64,000 bases of DNA from Adiantum capillus-veneris. Its lineage: Eukaryota; Streptophyta; Polypodiopsida; Polypodiales; Pteridaceae. How positions within the stretch are numbered: the first letter of the stretch is position 1; every line of letters begins with the position of its first letter. This document shows positions 1-11,471 of this stretch, in pieces. The DNA lies in NCBI GenBank assembly GCA_014529385.2, contig CM043946.1, forward strand, positions 16,635,077 through 16,699,076, given 5' to 3'. The translations under genes and the position numbers were made by a program. Under the pieces are notes generated by a model. It saw nothing but the letters and a program-made list of their open reading frames with translations, had not been told where the DNA came from and made no database searches.

Positions 1-839
1 GGTGAGTTGGATGCTGAGGAGCAAGGGAGCTCTTTTCTAGATTAGGAATCAAGCTTTCTCTTACTACAGCCTACAACCCTGAAGGCAATGGAAAGAGTGA
101 AAGAGGGCATCCGCCTATCATTAAAGCTTAGGCCAAGGCTTGCAAAGGAAGAGTTGGTGAGTGGCCAAAATTGTTGTCATATGCTTTATGGGTTGATCAT
201 ACAACACATAGCTCAGTAACTCGCTATATGCCTGCGGAGGTGATGTATGGTCAAAAGCCAGTGATGTCGATTGAGGATACAATTCCCATATGGAATGTAC
301 TACCTTGGTAAGAGAAGGTTAGCAGGGAAGGTATCCTTGCATTCTGTATAAGGCAAATAGAGAGAAGACTTGGAGACATTGAGGCTGCAAAATAACGACT
401 CAAAAATATAAGGTTTAAAAACAAGGACTACTTTGATAAGCGACATCAGCTCAAAAACAAAGCAATTGACAAAGGTGACTGGATTTTAGTGTATGATAGT
501 AGCCTTGATAACTAGCACACAATCATGTGTAAGTTCTCAAAAAGATGGTTTGGACCGTATGTTGTAAAGCATGTGTATGAAAATGCTACTTATGGCTTGT
601 TTGAATTAGATGGTATAGAAGTAAGGGTTCCCACTGCAGGAAAAATGATCAAAATGTTTAAGAGAAGAGAAGACAGTGATCCAAAAGATATTGAGGAAGG
701 GGAAGAGCAAGACACAAGTGAAGATGAGGCAATGTAAGTTATTAGTGAAGATGAAATCATGGAAGATCTACAAGGGAATTGAAACTGCAAAAAATCATGT
801 GGCACATACCAGAGGATGTGTAGGTTTAGAGGGGGTGGA
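1..839 (+). pseudogene. Ty3/gypsy integrase C-terminal remnant
   Basis: Conceptual translation in shifting frames gives the end of a gypsy integrase: a degraded core motif of the N-P-E-G-N-G-K-S-E type near 75-105, then a W-P-x-L-L-x-Y-A-L-W-like block (about 160-195), a G-Y-M-P-A-E-V-M-Y-G-like block (about 225-250), and a C-terminal segment at 525-737 containing KRWFGPYVVKHVYENATYGL and an acidic tail. These blocks are characteristic of non-chromodomain plant gypsy integrases. Stops and frameshifts interrupt it, so it is not functional. The 5' part of the element lies outside the window. The purine-rich tract and LTR that follow support this being the 3' end of a plus-strand element. Confidence 0.75.
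826..839 (+). promoter_or_regulatory. Polypurine tract of the first gypsy element
   Basis: A purine-rich run (TAGAGGGGGTGGA) lies directly before a TG dinucleotide and about 90 bp after the stop of the integrase-tail frame. Position and composition fit the plus-strand primer site of an LTR retrotransposon. Confidence 0.5.
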
Positions 840-2250
840 TGTCATGTTGTGACACGTACATAGTGGGAATGAATGCTACAAGATCTATCTTGCAACTTTT
901 TAGATACATAAGTATATTTCTATAATGTACATATGCATATCTAAGTATAATAAGAAGCTTTCTATCTCATCCTATTATTTATCTCAAGGGTAACATATTC
1001 TTTCTTTATCGTTAGAAAGTACCATGGAAAAAAGTGTCAATAGCACCACCTCTTTAACTTGGAGCAAAAATCATTGATTTTTTCTTTCTACTATCTCATT
1101 ATCATCTCACACCCTAGCTAGATCCTATATCTAGGGTAACTTCTGATATATATATATTCTATGTATTTTTCATATTTTTCTTATATTTCTTTTTAATAGC
1201 TACTATGAAGAAAACTAATCCTAGTGGGGCACTAGCTTGCATGATATTCAAAGATACACCTATTTTTAATGCATTATTGCAAGCATGATTACAATAATTT
1301 GTCAAGGAGCAATGTCTTGCTTTCATATTGCATGAGGTGTCCATTGGAATCAAATGAAAGCCTAGGTTAAGGGGACCACAAGAAGACTTTTGCTGCCAGA
1401 AATGTACCCTATTTTGATGATTTTTTTACACAAGGTTCCAATCCAAATTAGAACAAGTATATAAAATGGTGGTCGTAGCTTATGGATTAAAATTTTTGCT
1501 CCTACTTTTATTTCTTATTTGGAGCTAGGATTGAGGAGATATGATCAAAATGGTGGGCCCAAGTCTATCCACATTATGCAGGGACAGCTCATTTCAAACT
1601 TTGCTAGTTCTTGTTCACATTGGCTCTTCTCTTTCTTGTATAACCCTTGGGGGTTCCCTTCACCTATAAAAGGGGACCTCTTCTTCCTTGAAATTCATTC
1701 ATTAGGGAGTGAGAGAATTGATGCCTAATTGTACTTAGCCATAAACATAAGCATAAGCCTACACTTGCTCCAAGAGGAAGACTAGCCAATCATGTAAGCT
1801 ATCCTTGGAAGATCACTTCTAATCAAAGAAGGTCTTGAACTAGATGCTTCAATCAAGGCTTGAAGTCTTCCCTCTTCTTCTCTCTCCATCAAAATGGTGA
1901 ATAACTCCCGGAGAGTTTGTCAAGTAAGATATGTTTTACTTTGATATTTTATTGATTTCTTGTTATTTTCTTTTTTATCTCTAATCCAACAAATATATCT
2001 AATTTCATCTCCCTCCCTAACCAAATTTATCTCTCTCACTCTTAGAAAGCCATTCTCTCTACAAATTCTAGGTTCTCCTTGATACAGGTACATCTCTCCC
2101 CGCAGTATCCGTATGGGCCTACAGGCAAGAATAGGGCTTGGGAGGGAAAAATGTATTTTCTTCACTGCTTTTACATCTATATTTTCCACACACTAGAAAT
2201 ATCATAGATGAATAATCCACAATATGTGAATTTCTATCTCTTCCACTCTG
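840..2250 (+). repeat. Probable 3' LTR of the first gypsy element
   Basis: The segment starts with TG right after the purine tract, is non-coding, and carries a promoter-like TATA box (CTATAAAAGG, about 1662-1671) in the U3 position. The 5' partner LTR is outside the window, so the right boundary is an estimate. Open frames inside it look random. About 2250-2815 holds no gene I can recognise. Confidence 0.5.
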
Positions 2251-2815
2251 TATGATCTATTACAATTAACGTATGGATTAGCTATAAAATACACTTTCAA
2301 CAATAAATAGTGTTTCTCTTTGGCCCAGAAAGGCTCAATGAAATACTTCTTTCATTGGATCCCATCATACTACCCCTAATAGACTATAACTTTTCTTTTG
2401 ACATAAATGTAGTTATCTTGATATGAACCAAGAGGATTTGTACACTCAATTAATCCCAAACAGTAGACAAAACATATATATTATGGTCATGCACAAAATT
2501 ACAATTCCAAAGAACAATTTGTAGCCTGTTTGGTCGGCAAATATTGAACGCCATTAACTCATCTATTACCCATGATACGAAACGAACATAGCTTTGATGT
2601 TTTCATCTTTGTGTTTCTTTGATATTATCTTTTGTGTTCTTTCTTTGTGTGTGTGAGTGTAAGGGAGAAAGAGTCGGGCTTCCTTGATTGCACTTCCTTC
2701 CAAACCCTAGACTTCATGGCATCTATGGTATAACTCCTTCATATAGTTTTTGGAGTTCTCTCACAAACTCTCACAGCCAAAAGCCCAATGCTTTCTTGGC
2801 AAGACCGCAAACTTC

Positions 2816-4940
2816 TCAACAATGTGGAACACTTTGTTCCGATTTGGAGCTTTCGGTATTGGTGTCGCTTTTGGAAGGATTCCTCACATTCATCGGTCCA
2901 TTCAAGTGAGTGAGAAGGCTATATATGGGCCGAGAAATTATCGCATATATGTAGATAAATCTACAATAGTAACCACATTGTCCCATAAATGCCTGCACTC
3001 CTTTGATGGTTGTTGGCATAGCCATTTCCGCGATCACTACCACCTTTTTCATGTGTGTGGCTATACCATTTTTTGACACAATATGTCCAAGAATTTTGCC
3101 TTGTCTAACCATAAAAACGTATTTTTCAAGATTTAAGCAAATTCTATATAGACGGCATTTCTCGAAGACAGATCGTAAATGTTCAAAATGACTTTCTTGT
3201 TTTGTGGAGTGCACACAAAGATCATCCATGTATACTTCCAAAAAAAATTGCAGATACTCCTTAAAGGCATGGCTCATTAACCTCTAGAATGTTGCCGGTA
3301 CATTGGTCCGAAAGGCAGTACTCGATAAGCAAAATTCCTCCACTTCATGGCGAAGGCCGTTTTATGTTGGTTCTTGGGATTGATAGTCAATTGGTCGTAT
3401 CCAGAGAATCCATCCAAAAAGCTATAGGCTTCCTTGCCATCTACTCATTCTAGCACGTGATCGATGATGGGAAGAGGATAGTTATCACGTATGGTGGTGG
3501 AGTTCACCTTTTTGAGATTCACACACTCTAAGTTTTCCATTCTTTTTAGGCGCCACTACAATTGGCGATATCCAATCATTGTGTTTTATTTCTTAGTCTC
3601 CTTGAGTTTCTCTATCTCTTCCTTGATTTTCTTGGTAGATTTCTCATTAAAGGTGTAAGGTCTTTGCCTAGTCGGCTTAGCATCATCTCTCATAGGGATA
3701 GTGTGTTGGCATAAGGCAGAATCCACCCTTTGAGATCTCTATAACAACATGCAAAAACATCTCTGTATTCTTTTAACGTTCTCGTGAGAATCTCCTCTTC
3801 TTCTTGCGATAGATCCTTGGCCATGTATGCTGGTTTTGGCTCTTCTCTAGGCTCGGCAAGATCAATTCATTTGGCATTTTCCGGCCATTCATAGGGCTTT
3901 CCCAATTCTATTGATTGTCGTAAAAGTTTCTCTACAATGATCTTACGATCTTGTAAAGTGTATTCCTTAGAATGCATTGGAACACTAATTTTTTCCGATT
4001 TGTCACTATTTGAATCCATTTTTGTGGCTTTCAAACGGTTTATTTCAGTTCTTTGTATTTTGATTTTTGCTATGTCTTCGTCATTAGAGGTTCTTTTCCT
4101 TTGATTTTATCTGGCTTAATCGACCTTGGTTTCATGATGTTGTATCTTTGCATGCTCTACATTTGGATATCTTCCAGTTATCTTGTCTTTTATCAGTCCA
4201 TTGCAATTCTCTTTCATCAAGAATTGAGTTTCGATTTCCAATGGCCGTTTTGTAGTTTTCTTTCTTAAGTTATTGTCTCTTTTTTTACGGTATCTTTGTT
4301 GGCATCTTCGGTGTTGGTTTGGAAACTCAAAAAATCTTTCTTCCCCTCCTCTGAGTAGAAGCTTGGCTTTTACCTGCTCCTTCTCAGAGTCTGATCCATC
4401 TGTTGTAATTGGTTATTCTCCCCACTCATCCGTAGCATCGTAAAAGTGATCAGAGAAGATATGTTGCTCTTCAATCATCTCAATAGATACCATTTAATTG
4501 GGGACTATATCATAGCCCTCCTCATCACAAAAATGTGTAGGTGTAGATTCATTAATACATACATCCATGAAGGCCCAGCAGGATTTGAGTCCATTCAAAG
4601 GGTTCAAAAAAATGTTCATGGAATGGTTCTGGTATGTAATCTGCGTCATTTAAATCTCTGTCTAAAACACAGTCTTCCTTTCATAAGCTTCCCAATTGAG
4701 AAGCACCACACATCCAAATTGGAGTGTTTTTATGTACCCATGATGGCAGTTCAGTTTTTGCACAAGTTTCAGAGTCCAATTCTTGTATTGGTGTCATCAG
4801 GACATCCTTGTAAAAATGGTCTTTTGAGTTCACTTGAGTGACTGTCCCTACTTGTTTTAGGTAGAGATAATCGTTGCCCCAGTGTTGGATTGTAAGTGCT
4901 AACATGCAAGATATCAGAGACCTAAAAGAGGAGTTGTCCA
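2816..4940 (-). pseudogene. Ty3/gypsy pol remnant (minus strand)
   Basis: Reading leftward on the minus strand, weak protease/linker sequence (4940-4000) is followed by the K-E-Y-R-D-V-F-A block upstream of RT (about 3800-3700), the first RT motifs with a V-N-L-K-K-V-N-like block (about 3540-3490), a F-L-D-G-F-S-G-Y-D-Q-like block (about 3420-3370), and an uninterrupted 153-residue frame (3277-2816). That frame starts MSHAFKEYLQFFLEVYMDDL, contains the YMDD catalytic box, the L-G-H-I-V-S block and the connection to RNase H. Many stops and frameshifts elsewhere show it is dead. No LTRs could be paired with it. It is probably of the same broad non-chromodomain gypsy group as the integrase remnant at the window start, but in the opposite orientation. 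Confidence 0.75.
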
Positions 4941-5001
4941 AATCCTTTTCAATGAAAAATTTGGGTGTTGCAAAGTAGATGCTTGGTATGAAGATACTAA
5001 G

Positions 5002-5481
5002 TGGAATTGGATCTGATCTCTTGAGATAGCTAATTCCAGTCTACTGGTAATGTATTAGTTCAGACAGTAGATTGGACAGAGGAACAGAAACTGAACTGGA
5101 ATTTATCTACTGGAATAAGAACCAGACTATGTACTGAGAATAATATTCAGATTCAGATTCAGAGTACTGAATACAGAGTAAGTGTAGCTGGAATATCTAT
5201 CGGGATTGGAATTACAGATGAAAGATTACAGTGAGTATGATGTGATTTACAGATAGAGTACAGCCGACAACAACTGCCAATGATTAACAACTCAAGTACA
5301 AATGCCGCCAAAATGCTAACCCAGCTATGCTCAAGATTATGCTAACCCGATTACAATGTAATGGGCCCTATTTATATGCCTTGGGTTTACCATGGTAATT
5401 ACCGTAGTAATTACTGACTAATTCACTGCCCGTCTCATAAGAGAGCGTTCCCACTTAGTGAAGCTGTTTCAGCCGTCTACA
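5002..5481 (-). repeat. 3' LTR of the 11.2-kb gypsy element
   Basis: 480 bp, TG...CA. It aligns along its whole length to 15735-16241. The other copy is 27 bp longer, mainly through a short insertion after its first 45 bp and a repeated CTAACCC-containing phrase near 16090. Confidence 0.9.
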
Positions 5482-5496
5482 TCCTTCCCTCCTTTC
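5482..5496 (-). promoter_or_regulatory. Polypurine tract of the 11.2-kb gypsy element
   Basis: On the minus strand AAAGGAGGGAAGGA directly precedes the TGTAGACGG start of the 3' LTR. This is a textbook position for the plus-strand primer. Confidence 0.8.
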
Positions 5497-5736
5497 TTGA
5501 ATTTTGGCAAGATTCCAAAATTTCTGAAAAATTCCCTTGTCTGATTCTGATTTGAAGCTGAAAAATCCATTGTGTGCTTCTGATGTTGGGGATTGGACTT
5601 GACCAATGACAGAATGGCCATACAAAGATTGCGAGAGGCAGCTAAAAAGGCCAAGGTGGAGCTCTCATCGTCTACACAAACTGATATCAACCTTCGAGCT
5701 GAGGAAGAAAATCCGCCACTGAATTCTGAGATGGAA

Positions 5737-6198
5737 CTACCCAGTATCCTTCCATTGAACCAGCTTCTGTTTACCCTTTGGCCTGGATGGCGTCTGAGAA
5801 GTCCCGGTGCCAACATTCTCCTTCTGAATGAGTCGATAAATGGCCTCCTGCTCAAGCTGATCCCGCCTTTCTGTGGGCATCTCTACTTCATAAGGAGTAA
5901 GGGAATGATAGGTTTTGGTGTCAAGATCATAGAGCGTGCAACTGCCTTTGGTGATCCTAGTTCTGGCCACCTTGTGACAATGCGAAGCAGTATGGATCCA
6001 TCCTTCTGGAAGAGGCTGATTGGTTTTGACCCGAGCTTCAAAAAGAATCTTAGCCATCTCTCTATACTGTGGTGCTAGGCCCGCCTTAGCTGCAATATCC
6101 TTTTCAAGCAATTTAGAGGAATGACCTGTAAGTTTCAGCAACTGATTAGTGATCTTGGTCAGAGGCCCCTGATCTAAATCTTCCACTGACCCATACAT
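5737..6198 (-). pseudogene. 3' accessory region of gypsy element, block 5
   Basis: A 154-codon frame downstream of integrase on the element's sense strand. The protein (starting MYGSVEDLDQGPLTKITNQL) is hydrophilic, with a basic C-terminal segment ([13 protein letters not shown]). I do not recognise it. It has no transmembrane segment or signal peptide that would suggest an envelope protein. About 240 bp separate it from the polypurine tract. It is probably the C-terminal part of the protein begun at 9502, now in another frame. Confidence 0.4.
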
Positions 6199-6379
6199 AT
6201 CGGGATCCTCTGCATCTCTTCTTTCAGCTCATGAATATCATTGAGTTGGAGAGCATCATTGAACAGTGTTTGCCAAGTTTTCCATTCTACAGTCGATCGC
6301 TCATACCAATCCTGGAGCTCATCAATAATCTTGAAGTATGTAAGGCGATCAACTGGTTCTGGATGTTGAGGGTAAAGTG

Positions 6380-6748
6380 CTAGAAAAAATCTTGGCAGTT
6401 ACGTCTCTCTTGCTGGGAAGGCACGAATTCTAAAAATTTGAGAACGGCCTGGTTCTCTTGCTGCATCATTTTTCTAGTGATTCTCACTAGCTGAAACAGT
6501 TTGAGAAGAGCAGTTGCTTGTTCTCCGACTGACATTCTAGTCTGAGATCCTTTACTAGTGGCTGTCTGATCCTCAAGAATAGACCTTACTCTTTGATCCA
6601 AGACTGCTCTAGCAATTTGCATCCGCATCAAAACCTCTTTCAACTGTTCCCTAACATCCTTCATACATTTATAGGTCAGTTTATATCCCAGCATAAGTTC
6701 TAATTCAAGAGCGAGAGAGCGACAATCTGCAGTAGACTGTCTTTGCAA
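6380..6748 (-). pseudogene. 3' accessory region of gypsy element, block 4
   Basis: A 122-codon, predominantly helical frame, rich in Gln, Leu, Arg and Glu (for example MRMQIARAVLDQRVRSILED), with coiled-coil-like spacing. No domain recognised. It follows block 3 after a frame change. Function unknown. Confidence 0.4.
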
Positions 6749-6807
6749 ATGTGGGTTGTCACTCTCTCTTCAGCAGTGATTATCCATTCAGGAACCCTTT
6801 CCAGCAA

Positions 6808-7407
6808 CTAGACTATGCTGGGATGCACATGTAAACGGCAAGTTTCTTGATCATGAAAAGCCATTGATTTCCAATGCTCCACCATTTCCATGGCCCCAAC
6901 ATATAGTCTCTGAAAACGTTCCAAATCAGACAGGAGATCATCATCCTCCAGATATTGTCTGGTTATGGAAGCCTGCTGATGTCTCAATCGCCTGTTAAGG
7001 GTGATAAGCTGTAAGGAATGTTGTTGATCAGCTGCTGGTCCCTCATCTTGAACTTTGCTTTTCCCTTTAGCCTCCCTACTGAGCTGGGAATAATTTGTTG
7101 GCTGATTCCCAGCGTGACTGGGTTGTTGTTCTTTGGACTGTTGACTGTCCGACTTCTGCTCTTCATTCTGGTCTGGCTGGTCTGGCTGTAGCTGACCTCC
7201 TTTAGTTGGCCCTATGCCACCAGTACCAGGTCGTGGAGGTGGAGATGGAGGTGAGGCATCATTATCATTAGTATGCCCTTCTTCTTGGTCATCCTCCTCC
7301 TTATCCTCTTCCGCTTCCTTATCTTCTTTCGCTTCATCTAGGGAATTCTGTTGCTCAATATAATTCAGGATTGCTTGATTCATCAAAGCATTATTGTATT
7401 CAGCCAT
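6808..7407 (-). pseudogene. 3' accessory region of gypsy element, block 3 (acidic/Gln-rich)
   Basis: A 199-codon frame starting MAEYNNALMNQAILNYIEQQ. Residues about 23-45 are a strongly acidic Glu/Asp/Lys run, residues about 50-110 are Pro-, Gln- and Ser-rich and look disordered, and the C-terminal third is helical. This layout resembles a linker between domains rather than an enzyme. No function can be assigned. Confidence 0.45.
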
Positions 7408-7538
7408 TTTGTCCTAAAAATCACTCTGCATAGTCTCCATGAGAGACTTCAAGTTTTCCAGATCAAAGACAGCGTTGCTTGCTGGATTTAAAATTTCAGC
7501 CAGGCTATTATAAATATATCTGTCAATGAAGGAAGCCT

Positions 7539-8024
7539 TCAGAGCTGTTGGCGAAGTAGCAAGGAGTTGAAGTCAACTCTCCTCATTTTCAGCATCGTTT
7601 CAGCCCGATCTGCAGCTCTCTGCGCTTCATTCCTTTCTTCCTTCACAATCTGCATATCAGACTCCGCCTTAGTTAACCTACTTTTTAATAGCTCAATAGC
7701 CCTTTCTGAATGAGCTTCAAGTAGCCTATGGCGCAGATTCTGCTCGTCTCGTGTTGTCTTCAGCTTCTGAATCTGGTCTTCATCTTCCTTTAAGTCAGCT
7801 TTCGCCTTATTCAGTTCATCTTCCGACCCTGCAGCATCCAGCATTTGTCCCATACAATGGACAATAGTATTCCATGAAGATTGGATGAGGACTGAACATC
7901 CATCCTTCATTGTGGCTGGGTCAGAATCAGTAGGCTCATACACTGTAACTGGAGCCATATAGGTTAAGGCTGCATAATCAGCTTTTTGTAGAAAGAGACA
8001 CCCTTTCAGTGGATGGGTCTGCAT
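7539..8024 (-). pseudogene. 3' accessory region of gypsy element, block 2 (coiled coil)
   Basis: A 161-codon frame. From about residue 75 to the end it is a long heptad-type coiled coil rich in Lys, Glu, Ala, Arg and Leu (for example ELLKSRLTKAESDMQIVKEE). The N-terminal part is mixed alpha/beta in composition. Such long coiled coils are not part of the canonical gypsy proteins. Likely part of the same accessory protein as its neighbours, displaced by frameshifts. Confidence 0.45.
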
Positions 8025-8584
8025 CTACTACAACCTGTCCTTCTTTACCAGGTGCAAATCTTCTTCATTATTTGAGATAGAGACACCACCCAGTAAAGTT
8101 GGAAATGTTTGACCTTTGCCTTTGTCCAGTTGACCTTTATCCACAGCCGACTATTCTGTTGCCTTCTCAGAAGTCGCTGCTTTTGCCTGATCTTTGCCAG
8201 TACCAGTAGCGACTGTACTATGTCCTACTCACTGGTTGACCTCAGTATTCTGAGCAGGTTGTTTATTAACTTGGCTAACTATAGCCTTTTCAGTAGTCAC
8301 AGTTTTGACATGACTCTCTATCTGCTTCAGAAAAACACTGCTCTTCGTCAGTGTAGTCTTCGGTTTCTTCGAACTGCCAGCCTGATCTTGGGTGGCCTTC
8401 CTTTTCAAACCAGTTGGAGTGGTCTGACTGTCCGTGGCTTCTTTATCTGAAGATAGATCAATATTCTTGGATTCTGGAACTAGCTTCTCACTGCAAGCCG
8501 TTTTTACCTGGCCATGAGCATCTGGAGCAGCGGCCCAATATAAAAATTGCCAAACATACCAAGCTTTAAAAACATTCTAGGATT

Positions 8585-9502
8585 TCAACTTGGCAGTTTG
8601 CTGAAGCACGTTTCGTTGACAGGATCTAACAAAGGTTGATAGAGACCTTTGAATCCAATGTCTTGGCCAGCAGCATTGCGAAAAACTTTCTCAGACACGT
8701 ATGTTGGATTATTTTTAAGACTCGCTGCTTCTGCCACAAACCTATAAGCAGTAGAAGCTTCCAATCCTGCCACTCGAATCCCTTGACCACTTGCTTTCCG
8801 CTTGCGCTTAGCAACTTCATCCTCCTTGAGGACCATACTAATATGCTGTGGAGTTGCCACAGATGGCTTGGGCTCATTAGGCATCCGACATGCAAAAGCT
8901 ATGTCTTCTGGTGTAGCAGACACCTTTTTACCATACACTATGGCACTGCCATCTTCATCATCAAAAGAGTCAAGAACCTGCTTTATGATAGCCGCATCGA
9001 AATCGATTCTTGTGGCTTGCAGAACGACTCATAGATCCCATAGTTGCAGCAAAGCCATAGCTTGGTCGGTGAATACATAGCACTGAATCTTGTTGTAAGG
9101 AATGATGGGAAGGCTTGCCTTTGCAGCAGTGACGATGGCTTGGGTTTCCTCAAGAGATTCCTGCATCTTGTATGAACGCTTCTTCCTACCCATACACTGT
9201 GAAGACGACGAAACAGGCGAGGAAGAAGAAGACTTACTTGATGCTTCAAAGCCGTACCCAGGTATTGCTGGCAAAGCTAGTCGACAGTCGACTGTCTCCT
9301 CAGAAGACGAAGTCTGCGGCTATAGTGAAGATACCTCAGAGCTTGGCGATGGCGAATGAACAACGGGAGGAAATTGTCGCGCAAGAGATTTGTGAGGAAA
9401 AATGCCGACTCTCCTGACTGTTATATGCGTTCGCGCCATAAAGCTCCACCACTCGCCGCTCCTAGACTTGTGTGCATCACTGCTGTCATGGCAGACATGC
9501 AT
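8585..9502 (-). pseudogene. 3' accessory region of gypsy element, block 1
   Basis: One continuous frame broken only by stops at 9320-9322 and 9029-9031, about 305 codons. It starts just past the integrase tail. The N-terminal part is Ser-rich; the C-terminal half contains a segment GKKVSATPEDIAFACRMP, reminiscent (inference only) of the G-x-x-V-x-x-T-P-E-D-I-A-x-x-x-x-x-P pattern in plant transposon-associated proteins of unknown function. No membrane segment is obvious. 8025-8584 probably continues the region but is too degraded to read. As a unit, 9502-5737 is the unexplained extra coding capacity of this element. Confidence 0.5.
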
Positions 9503-9514
9503 TGGACAAGACTT

Positions 9515-10442
9515 CTACCCATCCTTGAAATGATTACTACTGGCGTGCCATATGATCGTTGGGCGCTTAAAAATTGAAAAGTGTGTTCCCACTGATACTG
9601 GACTGGTTCCCAGTCTGGTTTGATCAATCACACTGGTATTGATTCTAGGAATAGTCTGGTTTGGTTCTACTGGTACTGGTTCTAAAACTGGAACTGGTTG
9701 TACATGAAAAAGCCCAAAAATATCTGATTCTGGTATCTCTTGATCTTCAGTTCTCAATTCCCTAGTACCTTGTTCTTGGCCAGATTCTCTAGCTTTTGCA
9801 TAGTAGAGCTTGATCTTCACACCATTACATACTCTTGGTAACAATAATCCAGATAGATCTTTCAGTCTTCCTGTACCATTGGAGAAGACCCAGTCTACCT
9901 CAAATGGTCCTGCCCAGGCAATCTTCAGGTTTGGCTTCTTCGGGCCCAGTCTAAAGTGATAGAGAAGCACCAAATCTCCTTTCTGAAATTCCCGAACCTT
10001 AATTCGGCGATCATGCCAATGCTTCCTTCGTTGTTGAACAATTTCTTGTTCTAGCATAGCCCGTTGCCTAAGTTCATCTAATTGCATAAGTTCATCTAGG
10101 CGCTTTTTCAGATTGTGGTTGAAGTCTAAGCCATATTTCACAGCCATTCTCATACTTGGGATAAAAAACTCCATATGAACCATAGCTTCAGTGCCATACA
10201 CCATTCTGAATGGGGTCAACCTAGTAGTGACCTTGTACATTGTCCTATACGCCCATAAAGCAGTCTGAAGGTTCAAATCCCACTGGTCTGGCTTCTTCTA
10301 CACAACCTTAGTGAGAATAGTCTTGATAGTCTTACTACTTTCAGCCTGTCCATTGCATCTGGGATAATAAGGAGTAGATTTCAGATGCTTGACTGAAAGC
10401 ATATCCAATAGAATTTCCATGGTGTCATTGATGAAATGTTCC
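9515..10442 (-). pseudogene. Gypsy integrase, catalytic C-terminal half and tail
   Basis: Continues the integrase from 10443. Motifs around 10440-10330 include a D-Q-G-like block and G-Q-A-E-S, which holds the catalytic Glu, then a stop near 10300. The open 253-residue frame (10276-9515) begins MNLQTALWAYRTMYKVTTRL, has T-P-F-x-M-V-Y-G-T-E-A, the K-V-R-E-F-Q-K-G-D-L-V-L block and the W-A-G-P-F-E-V block. No chromodomain follows: the tail is Pro-, Val- and Glu-rich. Minor breaks make it non-functional. Confidence 0.85.
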
Positions 10443-11099
10443 TTAGTCTGACACAATCTCTACCAGACATCCATATCGACAGACGATATTCTCAAATAGA
10501 AACCTTGCAGTTGACTTGGTTGTGTTGTCAGGAAGAGCCTTAGCTTCAATCCACTTAGTGACATAACAAGTAGCCATTACTATGTACTTGTTCTTCCTGG
10601 GGGTAACGTTCTTAAAAGGTCCCATAAAATCTAAACCCCATTTCATGAACACACCCAGTGGTTGTACTGGCGTTAAAGGAGTCATATATGCAACTGTTGG
10701 TCTACCCATTATTTGGCATATGTCACAAGTTTCACAAAAACTTCTAACATTATCAATTAGTGTTTGCCACCACAGACCAGCTTGCAAAATCTTTTTGTAG
10801 GTTACTTCATTGGAAAAATGTCCACCAGATTCGTCATTATGTGCTTCTGAAATAACTTGCATTCTCCCTTCCATAGGCACACAACACCGAAGTATACCAT
10901 CAACACCTAATCGATAGAGTGACCCTCCGATGATAATAAACTTCAAGCTTTTGATGACCAAAGCTTTCTTCTGGTTTTGCTTCCAGTCCTCTGGAAAAGT
11001 ACCTTGAGAAAGAAACTGATAAACATCATACCATTCAGGATCAATTGATTCTCCTGCTTCCAGCTGAAATAAGTCAGCGTCCACTGGTTCATCCCTCAA
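10443..11099 (-). pseudogene. Gypsy integrase, zinc-binding and first catalytic part
   Basis: A 219-codon frame. Residues about 86-130 hold the HHCC zinc-binding motif (His in EAHNDESGGHF, Cys in CETCDIC). The first catalytic Asp is in WGLDFMGPF (about residue 155) and the second in EIVSD at the end. It is separated from RNase H only by a stop at about 11100-11108. DNA-strand transfer into the host genome is the family's role. Confidence 0.9.
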
Positions 11100-11108
11100 G
11101 GGTACTTC

Positions 11109-11471
11109 TTAATAACCTTCTGTACTTCTGGACAGAAAATCAGCTCCACAGTGATTCTTGCCAGGCTTATGAAAAATTCTGAATTCAAACTCCATTAGGA
11201 ACATCATCCACCGTATCAACCTGCCTTGAATAATGACTTTATTAATCAAGAACAGAAGAGCCTGATGGTCCACATAAAAATAAAGCAACTTCCCTAACAA
11301 GTAATGCCTGAACTTTGTAGCGTTGAAAACCATTCCAAGAGCTTCTCGCTCAGTGGTTGTATAACCTTGTTCAGCCTGACTGAATCTGCGACTAGCAAAA
11401 TAAACAGGATAATCAGTCCTTCCGTCTGGCTGAGCCAATATCGCCCCCATTGCCAATCCCGAAGCATCCAC
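11109..11471 (-). pseudogene. Gypsy RNase H
   Basis: A 120-codon frame with the typical features: MDASGLAMGAILAQ (first catalytic Asp), TTEREALGMVF (catalytic Glu), FYVDHQALLFL (third Asp) and the HKPGKNHCGADFLSR end. It degrades the RNA strand of the RNA:DNA hybrid. Only one RNase H is present, unlike the dual RNase H reported for some plant gypsy lineages. Confidence 0.9.

Noticed and set aside
5469-5855. 128-residue minus-strand frame running into the polypurine tract
   Set aside because: Overlaps block 5 in another frame and ends inside the LTR. Could be a true C-terminus after a frameshift, but nothing supports it.
5737-9502. Envelope gene interpretation of the gypsy 3' region
   Set aside because: No signal peptide, membrane anchor or cleavage-like motif is visible; coiled coils alone are insufficient.
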